Shown here in pieces: positions 30,436 through 39,926 of a stretch of 64,000 nucleotides of DNA (position 1 is its first letter; every line of letters begins with the position of its first letter). The position numbers were made by a program, and so were the translations under genes. The notes beneath the pieces were generated by a model. It was given only the letters and a program-made list of their open reading frames with translations. It was not told the origin of the DNA and searched no databases. Source of the DNA: Ignavibacteria bacterium (GTDB taxonomy: Bacteria > Bacteroidota > Ignavibacteria > Kapaibacteriales > UBA2268); contig JAERMQ010000015.1 in the NCBI GenBank assembly GCA_016844745.1, positions 1 through 64,000 of the forward strand, read 5' to 3'.

Positions 30436-31947
30436 ATGTCTAAATTTATCAGTTTAGTTCTGTTCATGTTATTTGTTATAGCATGTTCCAAAGTTACATA
30501 CGATACTCATGACCATTCATCAGAGAAAGCCGGAAAAGCCGGCAACGAACATGATGGAGAAGAAATTGAAAATATAAAATTTACGGTATTTTCATCTCAT
30601 CACGAATTGTTTGCTGAAATGACGCCTCTTATTAAGGAGCAAGCCGGACAATTTACCGTTCATTTCACAAAGATTGCAGACTTCAAGCCTGTTACAAGCG
30701 GCTCACTCAAAATCATTATAAGCGGTACAATTAACGAAACGTTATCTGCCGATTCACTTACAAGAACCGGAATATTCATCATTCCTTTTACTCCGAAGAC
30801 TACCGGTAACGTAGATGTTATCTTCATCTATACTGATGGAACATTGTTCGATTCAATCAAAATTCCAAACCAGCATTGCTATTCCTCATTGGAAGAAGCA
30901 AAAAAAGCACAAAGAACACCTGAAAAAGGAATTACTTTTCTAAAAGAAGAATCATGGAAAATTGATTTTGCTATGAAGCATGTTATACCATCAGATTTTT
31001 CGGAAACAGTCAAAGCAACCGGAAAGTTAATCAATAATCCTGCTGATGAGTTCATTATCACAGCAAATACGTCCGGTGTTGTTGAAATTCTTGATAACTC
31101 TCTAACTCCCGGCAAGAAAGTATCGGCTGGCAGTAGAATGTTCTCTATTAAACCCGGCAGTTTGAGAGAGGACAATATGGAATTGAAATACTCTCAGGCA
31201 AAATCAAATTATGAAAGAACCAAGAAAGAATATGAAAGAGTCTCCGAGTTGTACAAATCAAGGATTTCGTCAGAGAAAGAATATATTGAAGTAAAATCTT
31301 CGTTTGAGAATGCAGAAGCAATTTTTAAGAATTATTCGCAATCCTCGGAAGGCAAAAATATAACGCTAAAATCTCCCAAATCAGGTTATTTGAAAAGACT
31401 TCTCGTTCAGGAGGGACAGTTTGTAGAAGCCGGTACAACACTTGCAATTATGGCTAATAATAATAAATTAATGATTCAGGTAGAATTGCCTGCTAAGGAA
31501 TATTCAAAATTAGGCAAGAACAACAATGCAAATTTTGTCATTGGTAACAAAACAATAAATATCAAAGAACTAAATGGTAAATTTTCAGGTAGTCCGATAA
31601 TATCAGGTTCTTCGGGATTTATAACGCTTTTCCTTCAGTTTGAAAATAAAATCGAATTACTGCCTAATTCTTATATCACTGTTTATTTATTTGGAAATAA
31701 CATCCCAAATTCAATTACAATTCCAAAAGAAGCTTTATGGGAAGACCAGGGGAATTACTTTGTTTTTGTTCAGAAAAATGGTGAATTATTTGAAAAAAGG
31801 GAAATTTCAATTAAAGGATTTGATGGAAATAATTATCTTATCGGTAACGGTTTGAATAATAGAGAAGTCATAGTAACGAAGGGTGCATACAGGGTAATGC
31901 TTGCTTCAAAATCGTCGGAATTACCGGCTAATTCACATGCTCATTAA
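30436..31947 (+). CDS. Periplasmic adaptor (membrane fusion) protein of heavy-metal RND efflux (CusB/CzcB-like)
   Basis: Lipobox VIACS; barrel-sandwich motifs (ANTSGVVEILDNSLTPGKKVSAG, LKSPKSGYLKRLLVQEGQFVEAGTTLAIMA); helical hairpin YERTKKEYERVSELYKSRISSEKEYIE. Confidence 0.9.
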   Translation: MSKFISLVLFMLFVIACSKVTYDTHDHSSEKAGKAGNEHDGEEIENIKFTVFSSHHELFAEMTPLIKEQAGQFTVHFTKIADFKPVTSGSLKIIISGTINETLSADSLTRTGIFIIPFTPKTTGNVDVIFIYTDGTLFDSIKIPNQHCYSSLEEAKKAQRTPEKGITFLKEESWKIDFAMKHVIPSDFSETVKATGKLINNPADEFIITANTSGVVEILDNSLTPGKKVSAGSRMFSIKPGSLREDNMELKYSQAKSNYERTKKEYERVSELYKSRISSEKEYIEVKSSFENAEAIFKNYSQSSEGKNITLKSPKSGYLKRLLVQEGQFVEAGTTLAIMANNNKLMIQVELPAKEYSKLGKNNNANFVIGNKTINIKELNGKFSGSPIISGSSGFITLFLQFENKIELLPNSYITVYLFGNNIPNSITIPKEALWEDQGNYFVFVQKNGELFEKREISIKGFDGNNYLIGNGLNNREVIVTKGAYRVMLASKSSELPANSHAH

Positions 31948-31959
31948 AAGGAAAAAATT

Positions 31960-34900
31960 ATGCTAAATAAAATATTAAATTTTTCTTTGAGCAATAGAAT
32001 TGTTGTTCTTATAACCGGAGTTATTATCATGGTTGTTGGAATATTCGTTGCCAAAGATATGGAAGTAGATATATTTCCCGACCTGAGCGCTCCTACCGTT
32101 GTCGTTATGACCGATGCCAACGGAATGGCTCCGGAAGAAGTAGAGAAAATGGTTACATTCAGGATTGAAACTGCCGTTAATGGCTCGCCTTCTGTCAGGC
32201 GTGTTCGCTCGAACTCAACAATGGGTTTCTCAATTGTTTGGGTTGAATTCGATTGGGGAACCGATATTTTCAAGGCAAGGCAAACCGTAACTGAAAAGTT
32301 AGCCCAGATAGCAGGGAATTTTCCGGAGGGAGTATCGGCTCCTATTCTCGCCCCCCAAACTTCGCTATTGGGTGAAGTTATTATATTTGCAATGACCTCC
32401 GACTCACTTAGTTTGATGGATTTAAGAACATTGGCTGATTGGAACGTCAAACCAAGAATTCTTTCTTTAGGTGGAGTGGCACAAGTTACTGTTATGGGAG
32501 GGGATGAAAAGCAATACCAGATTCAGGCTGATTTGCAAAAAATGAAAAACTTCGGAATTACTTTCGATGAACTTACTCAGGCATGCAAAAGTATCAATGA
32601 AAATTCAAATGGCGGTTTCTTTAATCAATATGGGAACGAGTATATTATTCGTGGCATGACAAGAACCACCCTTACGGAAGAATTTGGGAAAAGTATAATC
32701 AAAATGAACGATGGTTATCCTGTCAGGATAATCGATGTAGCAGATGTACAAATTGCTCCTGCACAGAGAATCAATGATGCCTCGTATAAAACTAAGCCTG
32801 CTATAATATTAACCGTTGTAAAACAACCCGGAATAGGAACCATTGATTTAACAGAAAAAATAGTTAGAAATCTTAATGAATTGAAAAATACACTTCCAAG
32901 TACTATTGAATTCAAAACCGAACCATTTCATCAGGCTAATTTTATTAAAACAGCAATTTCAAATGTTGAAAAGGCTTTGTTAGAAGGCTCGGTTTTTGTA
33001 ATTATAATCCTGTTCATTTTCCTAATGAGTTTCAGGACTACCTTTATATCTTTGATTGCAATACCTCTTTCGCTGTTGACTACAATAATTATTATGAGAT
33101 TACTCAACTTAAACATTAATACGATGAGTTTGGGAGGTATGGCTATTGCAATCGGTTCGTTGGTCGATGATGCTATTATTGATGTAGAAAACGTATTCAA
33201 ACGGCTAAAAGAAAATTATTATAAACCAAAGGAAGATAGAGAGAAACCATTAAAAGTAATTTTTGAAGGTTCAAAGGAAATCCGGGCTTCGATTATCAAT
33301 GCTACTATTATCATTATTGTAGCATTTCTACCCCTATTCTTTCTGGGTGGAGTAGAGGGAAGAATGCTTCAACCTCTTGGTATAGCATTTATTATTTCAC
33401 TTTTTGCTTCCCTTATAGTATCAATTACTATTACTCCTGTCCTGTGCAGTTTCCTGATTTCAAATGATAAGTTATTGGGTAGGCGGGCGGGTGACAATAG
33501 ATTGATTGCTTTCTTGAAGAGAATCTATAAATTTACTTTAACCTTAGCTTTTAATCATAAAAAGAAAATATTGATAACTGTTGGATTGATACTTTTATTA
33601 TCACTTGTTTCTACTCAATATCTCGGCAGGAATTTTCTACCGACATTCAACGAAGGCTCTCTTACAATAGTTGTTGCTTCTACGCCGGGTATTTCTCTCG
33701 AAGAATCAAAAAAAATCGGTAAACAAGTAGAAGATGCTCTTCTTTCTATCCCCGAAGTTGTTTCAACTGCAAGGAAGACAGGCAGGGCAGAATTATCGGA
33801 ACATTCATTCGGTTCGAGTATATCCGAGATTGAAACTCCTTTTGTATTGAAAGACCGTTCGAGGGATGAGTTCCTGAAAGATGTAAGGAAAAAGTTGTCA
33901 ACCATTACGGGAATAGTTTTCAATCTCGGACAGCCGATAAGTCATAGAATTGACCATATTATTTCGGGAGCAAAGACAAGTATAGCAATAAAGCTCTTCG
34001 GTACGGACCTTGAGAAAATGTACAATTTAGCAAATGAAATAAAAAGTAATATTTCAACTATTAATGGTGTAGCAGACCTAAGCGTTGAGCAGATTGTTAC
34101 TGTTCCACAGATACATATCAAGCCAAACAGGGAAATGCTTGCAAGACTTGGTATATCGATGGAAAGATTTAATAGTTTTGTGAATACCGCATTTGCCGGT
34201 CAGGTAGTTGGTAATGTATTTGAAAATGAGAGGTCTTTCGATATTTTTCTCAGGTTGAAGGAAGAATACCGGAATAATCTCGATGCTATCTCCAATGCTA
34301 TGATTTATACATGGAACGGGGAAAAAGTTACCTTTGCACAAGTTGCTGAAATTAAGTCAGATAAAGGGTCAAATGTAATAAACAGGGAAAATGTTAAAAG
34401 AAAAATTGTTATTTCTGCTAATGTTGCCGGTAGGGATGTAAGAAGTGTTGTAATTGACATTAAAAATTCAGTTGCTAAAAGTATCAAATTACCGGAAAAT
34501 TACTTTTTAGAGTATGGCGGGCAATTTGAAAGCGAAGAGAAGGCATCAAAAATAATATTTATGGTATCCATAATTTCATTGCTGATTATTTTCTTCCTGC
34601 TCTATCAGGAATTTAAAAATTACATAACTGCCGGAATTATTTTAATCAATCTGCCTCTGGCTTTAATAGGAGGTATTGCAACCGTATGGATATCATCCGG
34701 CATATTGAGCATACCGTCTCTAATTGGCTTCATAACTTTATTTGGCATAGCTACCAGGAACGGAATATTAATGGTGTCCAGATATAACCGTTTAATTGAT
34801 GAAGGTCAGAATATAAAAGATGCAGTTATTAATGGCTCATTGGATAGGTTAAATCCGGTACTAATGACAGCCTTAACCGCCGCTTTAGCTCTTATCCCAT

Positions 34901-36243
34901 TAGTATTTGCCGGAGACAAACCCGGCAATGAAATTCAAAGTCCGATGGCGGAAGTAATTTTAGGCGGTCTGATTAGTTCTACATTCCTTAATCTTGTGAT
35001 TTTGCCTATTGTGTTTTATATGATAAAAAGCAGGAAAAGAAATATTAACAATGGAGCATGCTCCATTGTTAAATATACTTTGATATTTATACTGTCTTTT
35101 AGTAGTGCAAATGCACAGTCCTACAAAGATGTTTTGAAGCAGATTATCGCCAACAACAAGGAAATAAAAGCTTACAAAGAATATTTGAATAGCATCAATA
35201 TCGAGAGCAGGACAAATAATTTGCCGCTAAATCCAAAAGTTGAGTATTCATTTTTATCAGGCAAAGGAAGCATTGAAGGCAACAAGCAGGAGTTGATAGT
35301 ATCACAGCCGTTTGAATTCCCGACTGTATATTTTTTGAAATCAGACATTGCTTTGTTGAGGAGTTCGGCTAATAAATTTCATTTAAAAGAATTTGAGAAA
35401 AGTATTTTAATCTCCGCGCAAAATTTATTAATAGATTTCATCTACTTAAAGAAGAAAGTCGAGGAATTGACAAAACGGTATGCTTTGGCTGAAACTATGC
35501 TGAAAACCGTCCAAATAAAGTTCGATAAAGGCGATGTTGGTATTTTAGAGTTGAATAAAACAAAATCGGCTCTGTCAATAGCAAATTCCAAACTAAACAT
35601 GGCGAAAATTGAGAAGAACTCAACTCAATCGGAATTGGTGAATATCAATGGAGGAGAACAACTTCAATTTAATATTGCCGATTATTGGCAAATCGAATTT
35701 AGTCCCGATTTTGATTCACTATTCAACAAGTTAAAAGAAGCTGATTACTACAATAAGTCTTTGGAAGAAGAGAAAAGGCTTTACGGCAAGAAACTCAGCC
35801 TTGCAAAATCAGGCTGGCTCCCCGGTTTTGATATTGGCTATCGTCAGGAAACAGAAAGTGATTTCAGTTATAAAGGTGTCCGTCTGCAGATGTCTTTGCC
35901 GCTTTTTGAGAATACGAACAAAGTACCGAAAGCCGAAAGTGAGCTTAATTTATCTGATTTGAAAATTCAATCGTATAATTCAAAATTCTATATAGAAAAG
36001 AAGCGATTACTTGCTCAATCAGTTGAGCTTAAATCTTCATTGAATGAGCAAAGAGGGCTTACAGATTTCAGCCAGCTTGAATTGAACAAAAAGTCTTATG
36101 AACTCGGTCATATATCTCTAACCCAGTTTTATATTGATAATACAATTTATTATGAGATTATTGATTCAATGCTGGAAACAGAAAGAGAATATAATAAAGC
36201 TGTTGTAGAATTATTGGTAGAACTAACTGTTAGTGACCTCTGA
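31960..36243 (+). CDS. CusA/CzcA-type heavy-metal RND transporter fused to a C-terminal TolC/CusC-like domain
   Basis: RND motifs (MEVDIFPDLSAPTVVVMTDANGMAPEEVEKMVTFRIE, GSLVDDAIIDVENVFKRL, TPGISLEESKKIGKQVEDAL); after about residue 1020 a signal-peptide-like segment, then TolC-like coiled coils. Confidence 0.93.
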   Translation: MLNKILNFSLSNRIVVLITGVIIMVVGIFVAKDMEVDIFPDLSAPTVVVMTDANGMAPEEVEKMVTFRIETAVNGSPSVRRVRSNSTMGFSIVWVEFDWGTDIFKARQTVTEKLAQIAGNFPEGVSAPILAPQTSLLGEVIIFAMTSDSLSLMDLRTLADWNVKPRILSLGGVAQVTVMGGDEKQYQIQADLQKMKNFGITFDELTQACKSINENSNGGFFNQYGNEYIIRGMTRTTLTEEFGKSIIKMNDGYPVRIIDVADVQIAPAQRINDASYKTKPAIILTVVKQPGIGTIDLTEKIVRNLNELKNTLPSTIEFKTEPFHQANFIKTAISNVEKALLEGSVFVIIILFIFLMSFRTTFISLIAIPLSLLTTIIIMRLLNLNINTMSLGGMAIAIGSLVDDAIIDVENVFKRLKENYYKPKEDREKPLKVIFEGSKEIRASIINATIIIIVAFLPLFFLGGVEGRMLQPLGIAFIISLFASLIVSITITPVLCSFLISNDKLLGRRAGDNRLIAFLKRIYKFTLTLAFNHKKKILITVGLILLLSLVSTQYLGRNFLPTFNEGSLTIVVASTPGISLEESKKIGKQVEDALLSIPEVVSTARKTGRAELSEHSFGSSISEIETPFVLKDRSRDEFLKDVRKKLSTITGIVFNLGQPISHRIDHIISGAKTSIAIKLFGTDLEKMYNLANEIKSNISTINGVADLSVEQIVTVPQIHIKPNREMLARLGISMERFNSFVNTAFAGQVVGNVFENERSFDIFLRLKEEYRNNLDAISNAMIYTWNGEKVTFAQVAEIKSDKGSNVINRENVKRKIVISANVAGRDVRSVVIDIKNSVAKSIKLPENYFLEYGGQFESEEKASKIIFMVSIISLLIIFFLLYQEFKNYITAGIILINLPLALIGGIATVWISSGILSIPSLIGFITLFGIATRNGILMVSRYNRLIDEGQNIKDAVINGSLDRLNPVLMTALTAALALIPLVFAGDKPGNEIQSPMAEVILGGLISSTFLNLVILPIVFYMIKSRKRNINNGACSIVKYTLIFILSFSSANAQSYKDVLKQIIANNKEIKAYKEYLNSINIESRTNNLPLNPKVEYSFLSGKGSIEGNKQELIVSQPFEFPTVYFLKSDIALLRSSANKFHLKEFEKSILISAQNLLIDFIYLKKKVEELTKRYALAETMLKTVQIKFDKGDVGILELNKTKSALSIANSKLNMAKIEKNSTQSELVNINGGEQLQFNIADYWQIEFSPDFDSLFNKLKEADYYNKSLEEEKRLYGKKLSLAKSGWLPGFDIGYRQETESDFSYKGVRLQMSLPLFENTNKVPKAESELNLSDLKIQSYNSKFYIEKKRLLAQSVELKSSLNEQRGLTDFSQLELNKKSYELGHISLTQFYIDNTIYYEIIDSMLETEREYNKAVVELLVELTVSDL
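35045..35072. repeat. Perfect 28-bp palindrome TTAACAATGGAGCATGCTCCATTGTTAA at the CusA/TolC domain junction
   Basis: Fully self-reverse-complementary; translated in frame as (I)NNGACSIVK. Confidence 0.97.
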
Positions 36244-36267
36244 AAAATTGTCAAATAAATAAAGAAT

Positions 36268-36352
36268 GTCATTCCTGAGAATGCAGGAATCCCCTCCCAG
36301 AGCGGTTCAGGGCATTTCTTCATTCACAGGATGATAATTTTTAGAACTCCCC
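36268..36352. repeat. Partial nested palindrome (F2 arms + F1 right arm)
   Basis: GTCATTCCTGAGAATGCAGGAAT...AATTTTTAGAACTCCCC. Confidence 0.7.
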
Positions 36353-36590
36353 GAATATTGAAGCGAAAAATAATTTTGAAAATACGGATATAATTATAAG
36401 TATTTGAAGGAAAAAATGTAATTTTGCGTGACTTACAATGCAAAAGAAAAATAAAAAATAGGGTTAAATAATAGCAAGGTAAATCTTTGATACTTTGTAA
36501 TTGCCTTATATCTTAAACCAGAAATTAAATAAAAATACTAAACTTAAAATATGATTAGATATTTTCAACAATTACTTTATTAGAAATAAC

Positions 36591-37109
36591 ATGAAATATC
36601 CAAAACAATTATCAACCGGAGCAAATAATACGGTTATTGTGATAAATGATTATGAAGTTGGTAAATTGTTTGTTGGCGATACTCGCTCCGATATTGGTTC
36701 GGAAGCAGAAAAAATGCAATTTGCAAATTCCATCAATAATTTGGTTGTCAGATTTATCCGCCTTGAATATAATGAACCCCTAAAAGCAGAAATGCTCGTT
36801 ATGGAACGAATACACCCCATTGATTTCAGGGCTTACGAAGTGGAAATACGTGAGCTATGGATTGATGTATTCGAGGATGAATTACGGGTTTTACACAAAG
36901 CCGGATTTGTGCATCGGCATTTAAAAAGACCATCAGATATCGGAGGTTTGGCTTTTGATAATATACTCCTTACGCAAACTGGTCTTAGATTGATAGATGT
37001 AGGGATTTCGGCATTGAGACATCAGGTAGGCGAAACAATATTTGAAAGATACATTGAAATTGAAAACATAGAAATTGCAACCTTTAGAGAATATTTTTTG
37101 AATAGATAA
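36591..37109 (+). CDS. Compact, degenerate protein-kinase-like protein
   Basis: LHKAGFVHRHLKRPSDIGGLAFDNILLTQTGLRLIDVGIS resembles catalytic loop (HRD to HRH, then K and N) and DFG (DVG); hinge-like MLVMERI; 172 aa. Confidence 0.5.
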   Translation: MKYPKQLSTGANNTVIVINDYEVGKLFVGDTRSDIGSEAEKMQFANSINNLVVRFIRLEYNEPLKAEMLVMERIHPIDFRAYEVEIRELWIDVFEDELRVLHKAGFVHRHLKRPSDIGGLAFDNILLTQTGLRLIDVGISALRHQVGETIFERYIEIENIEIATFREYFLNR

Positions 37110-37135
37110 TGTGTAGTTCTTATTATTGAATCCTT

Positions 37136-37252
37136 TATAAAAACTAAAAATTGAATTCCAAAGTTCAACTTTGGAATTAGTAAGTCCTTGATATATCTCA
37201 TTCCAAAATTCTGATATGGAATGTAATTATCACAAAAAATACTTTTTAGAGT
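37136..37252. repeat. ~117-bp repeat, copy B (inverted relative to 29821-29938)
   Basis: See copy A. Confidence 0.92.
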
Positions 37253-37346
37253 TGACTCAATCTTTATAAATACCTTTAATTATATTTTGGTATTTAATAA
37301 TAAATTCGTAATTTTGTAAGTTTAGAAGTTTATAAACAGTGAAACT

Positions 37347-37664
37347 ATGAATGACAAAAACATATACGAATTACATTCGAAAATTTGCAAAGCCCTTGCG
37401 AATCCTATAAGAATTGAGATAATTGAAATTCTAAATAAAGGAGAGTTAAACTTTGGGGATTTATTGAAATTTCTTGATATTTCCAAATCGAATCTGTCCC
37501 AGCACCTGTCGGTAATGGTATCAAACGGATTAGTCATACAAAGAAAAGAAGGGATTAATTCATACTACAAATTATCATCAGTAAAAGTAGCCACGGCATG
37601 TCAAATCATGCGTGAAGTTATGATTGAAAATTTAAATGGAAAAATTAATTTATTAAACAAATAA
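37347..37664 (+). CDS. ArsR-family winged-helix regulator with two cysteines (C14, C85)
   Basis: HSKICKALANPIRIEIIEILNKGELNFGDLLKFLDISKSNLSQHLSVMVSNGLVIQRKEGINSYYKL. Confidence 0.9.
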   Translation: MNDKNIYELHSKICKALANPIRIEIIEILNKGELNFGDLLKFLDISKSNLSQHLSVMVSNGLVIQRKEGINSYYKLSSVKVATACQIMREVMIENLNGKINLLNK

Positions 37665-37711
37665 GATTTTTTAGAAAATAATTAGTTATAAATATATAGG
37701 AGATTGAAACG

Positions 37712-38161
37712 ATGAAAAAAATAAAAATTAACCTTTTATCATTTCTTGCAATAGTATTATTAACATTTGCAATACAAATTATTAATGCTTCAGGTCAGGA
37801 ACCCTGGAAGGCAAATCAATTATTAGCGCCTGCAGATTTGAATAAAACATTTAATAACCCTAAATCACCGCAACCGGTAATTTATAGCATTGGATTCCAG
37901 GCAATAATCAAAAATTCAATTGATATTGGACCGGGACGTGATAAAGAGAGTCTAAAGAAATTAAAACTTCAGCTTAGCAAATTGCCTAAAGATGCTAACA
38001 TTGTAATATATTGCGGATGTTGTCCTTTTAATGCCTGTCCCAATATTAGACCGGTATTCAATTTATTAAACGAAATGGGATTTAAAAACCATAAACTATT
38101 AAATTTACCACAAAATATAAAAGTTGACTGGATTGATAAGGGTTTTGCAATTAAAAAGTAA
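37712..38161 (+). CDS. Exported rhodanese-like protein
   Basis: Signal peptide; DANIVIYCGCCPFNACPNIRPVFNLLNEMGFKNHKLLNLPQNIKVDWIDKGF. Confidence 0.75.
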   Translation: MKKIKINLLSFLAIVLLTFAIQIINASGQEPWKANQLLAPADLNKTFNNPKSPQPVIYSIGFQAIIKNSIDIGPGRDKESLKKLKLQLSKLPKDANIVIYCGCCPFNACPNIRPVFNLLNEMGFKNHKLLNLPQNIKVDWIDKGFAIKK

Positions 38162-38178
38162 AATATGGGAATCCGGTT

Positions 38179-38700
38179 ATGAAAAAATTAATATTGATAG
38201 CAACTGTGCTGTGCTTACTTTTTTCGATTTCATTTTCTCAATCCAAAGAACTAAACATAGGAGACATAGCACCTGATATAAGACTGCCGAATATTAAGGG
38301 CGATACGGTTTCATTATATACCCTGAAAAATAAGATTGTATTGATTGATTTTTGGGCTTCCTGGTGTGCTCCTTGCGTAAATGAACAACCCAAATTAGCA
38401 GCACTCTACAAGAAGTATAAAAATTCAGTTTTTACCGTTGGAAAAGGGTTTGAAATTTATGGAGTATCATTAGACAACAAAAAGAAATCCTGGCAGGGTA
38501 TTATTAAAAAATATAACATTAACTGGATTCAGGTTAGCGATTTACAATTCTGGGCTTCTCCCGTAGCTAAAACTTATAATTTACAGGAATTACCTTTTAA
38601 TTTATTGATAAACGGCAAAGGAGAAATCATTGCTAAAAATCTTCATGGTGATAAATTGGAGAAAGCCATAAAAAAAATTCTAATACGAAGTGATAAATAA
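38179..38700 (+). CDS. Exported TlpA/ResA-like thioredoxin
   Basis: IVLIDFWASWCAPCVNEQPKLAALYKKY. Confidence 0.9.
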   Translation: MKKLILIATVLCLLFSISFSQSKELNIGDIAPDIRLPNIKGDTVSLYTLKNKIVLIDFWASWCAPCVNEQPKLAALYKKYKNSVFTVGKGFEIYGVSLDNKKKSWQGIIKKYNINWIQVSDLQFWASPVAKTYNLQELPFNLLINGKGEIIAKNLHGDKLEKAIKKILIRSDK

Positions 38701-38743
38701 AAAACAGATTAATTATTAGAATTTTAGAAGAAGGAAGAAAAAT

Positions 38744-39904
38744 ATGTTTTCAAAAATATTACTCATTTCGCTGTTGATAATACTTGATATAATTACGGCA
38801 AATCCGTGCGTCTCGCAAACAATCGTCTTTATTGAAGATTTTGAAGAAGCCACACTTCAGGATATGAAAGACCGCTGGAATGAAGCTGTCAACTTAAATG
38901 GCATGTCTTTTTCAAACGATATCCCGCAGGCAAGCACTGGAAAGCAATCATTGATGATGACTTACGAAGCTGAAAAAAATTCCGGTGGGCATCTATACAA
39001 AATGTTCCCTCAAGGTTTCGATTCAATCTATGCAAGATTTTATGTAAAATTCGCTCAAACACATCATCCGGTTCATCATTTCGTCCATTTAGGCGGCTAT
39101 AATCCCCCGACAAGATGGCCTCAAGGCGGCGCCGGCAATAAGCCATCAGGTAATGATAGGTTCTCAACCGGTATAGAACCTATGGGCGATAAATGGAGAT
39201 GGGATTTTTATACCTACTGGATGAATATGCGGGGCAATCCTCAGGCAGGATTTTATTGGGGAAATGATTTCAACCCTGTCCCGCCGGCATCTGTTACAAG
39301 AGGCGAATGGATTTGCGTTGAATTAATGATGAAGATTAATAATCCCACAAACTCTTTCAATGGAGAACAGGCTTTCTGGATTAATGGAAAGAAAATTCAT
39401 CATCTTGGTCAGGGCTTTCCCCGGGGTAACTGGGTTTGGGACAGCTTCCATCCAAATAACGACAGCCTCCCCTTTGAAGGATTCCGATGGAGAAACGACA
39501 ATAACTTAAAACTAAATTATTTCTGGTTATTGTATTATATGACTGGTGGAGCACTTGGACAAAGAGATACAGTTTGGTTCGACGATGTAGTTGTTTCGAG
39601 TAGCTACAACGGCCCTATTGTTACAGAAGTCGAAGATGATTTTTCCATTAGTAAAGATAAATTTTTATCAGCCTTTCCCAACCCTACAACAGGGAAATTC
39701 ACTATTGAAATGAAAAATGCAAAAAGTCGGATGGGAAATGAAGTGATTGAAATTTACAATATGTTTGGAGAGAAAGTTTTTCAATCCGAAATCACAAATC
39801 CTAATTACGAAATAAACCTGAACTTGCCGAGTGGAATGTATTTTTATCAAATGAAAGACAAACATCAAACTATTTATACAGGAAAAATAATAATTCAATA
39901 TTAA
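38744..39904 (+). CDS. Secreted T9SS-sorted protein with jelly-roll/polysaccharide-lyase-like N-terminal domain
   Basis: C-terminal FLSAFPNPTTGKFTIEMKN...VIEIYNMFGEKVFQSEITNPNYEINLNLPSGMYFYQM is T9SS type A-like; N-terminal VFIEDFEEATLQDMKDRW...YARFYVKF. Confidence 0.75.
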   Translation: MFSKILLISLLIILDIITANPCVSQTIVFIEDFEEATLQDMKDRWNEAVNLNGMSFSNDIPQASTGKQSLMMTYEAEKNSGGHLYKMFPQGFDSIYARFYVKFAQTHHPVHHFVHLGGYNPPTRWPQGGAGNKPSGNDRFSTGIEPMGDKWRWDFYTYWMNMRGNPQAGFYWGNDFNPVPPASVTRGEWICVELMMKINNPTNSFNGEQAFWINGKKIHHLGQGFPRGNWVWDSFHPNNDSLPFEGFRWRNDNNLKLNYFWLLYYMTGGALGQRDTVWFDDVVVSSSYNGPIVTEVEDDFSISKDKFLSAFPNPTTGKFTIEMKNAKSRMGNEVIEIYNMFGEKVFQSEITNPNYEINLNLPSGMYFYQMKDKHQTIYTGKIIIQY

Positions 39905-39926
39905 ATAACTAAATCCTAAAAAAAAT

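Noticed and set aside
29821-37252. Classical composite transposon carrying metal resistance
   Set aside because: No transposase or insertion-sequence ORF is present in or next to the ~117-bp repeats; kept only as a repeat-bracketed block.
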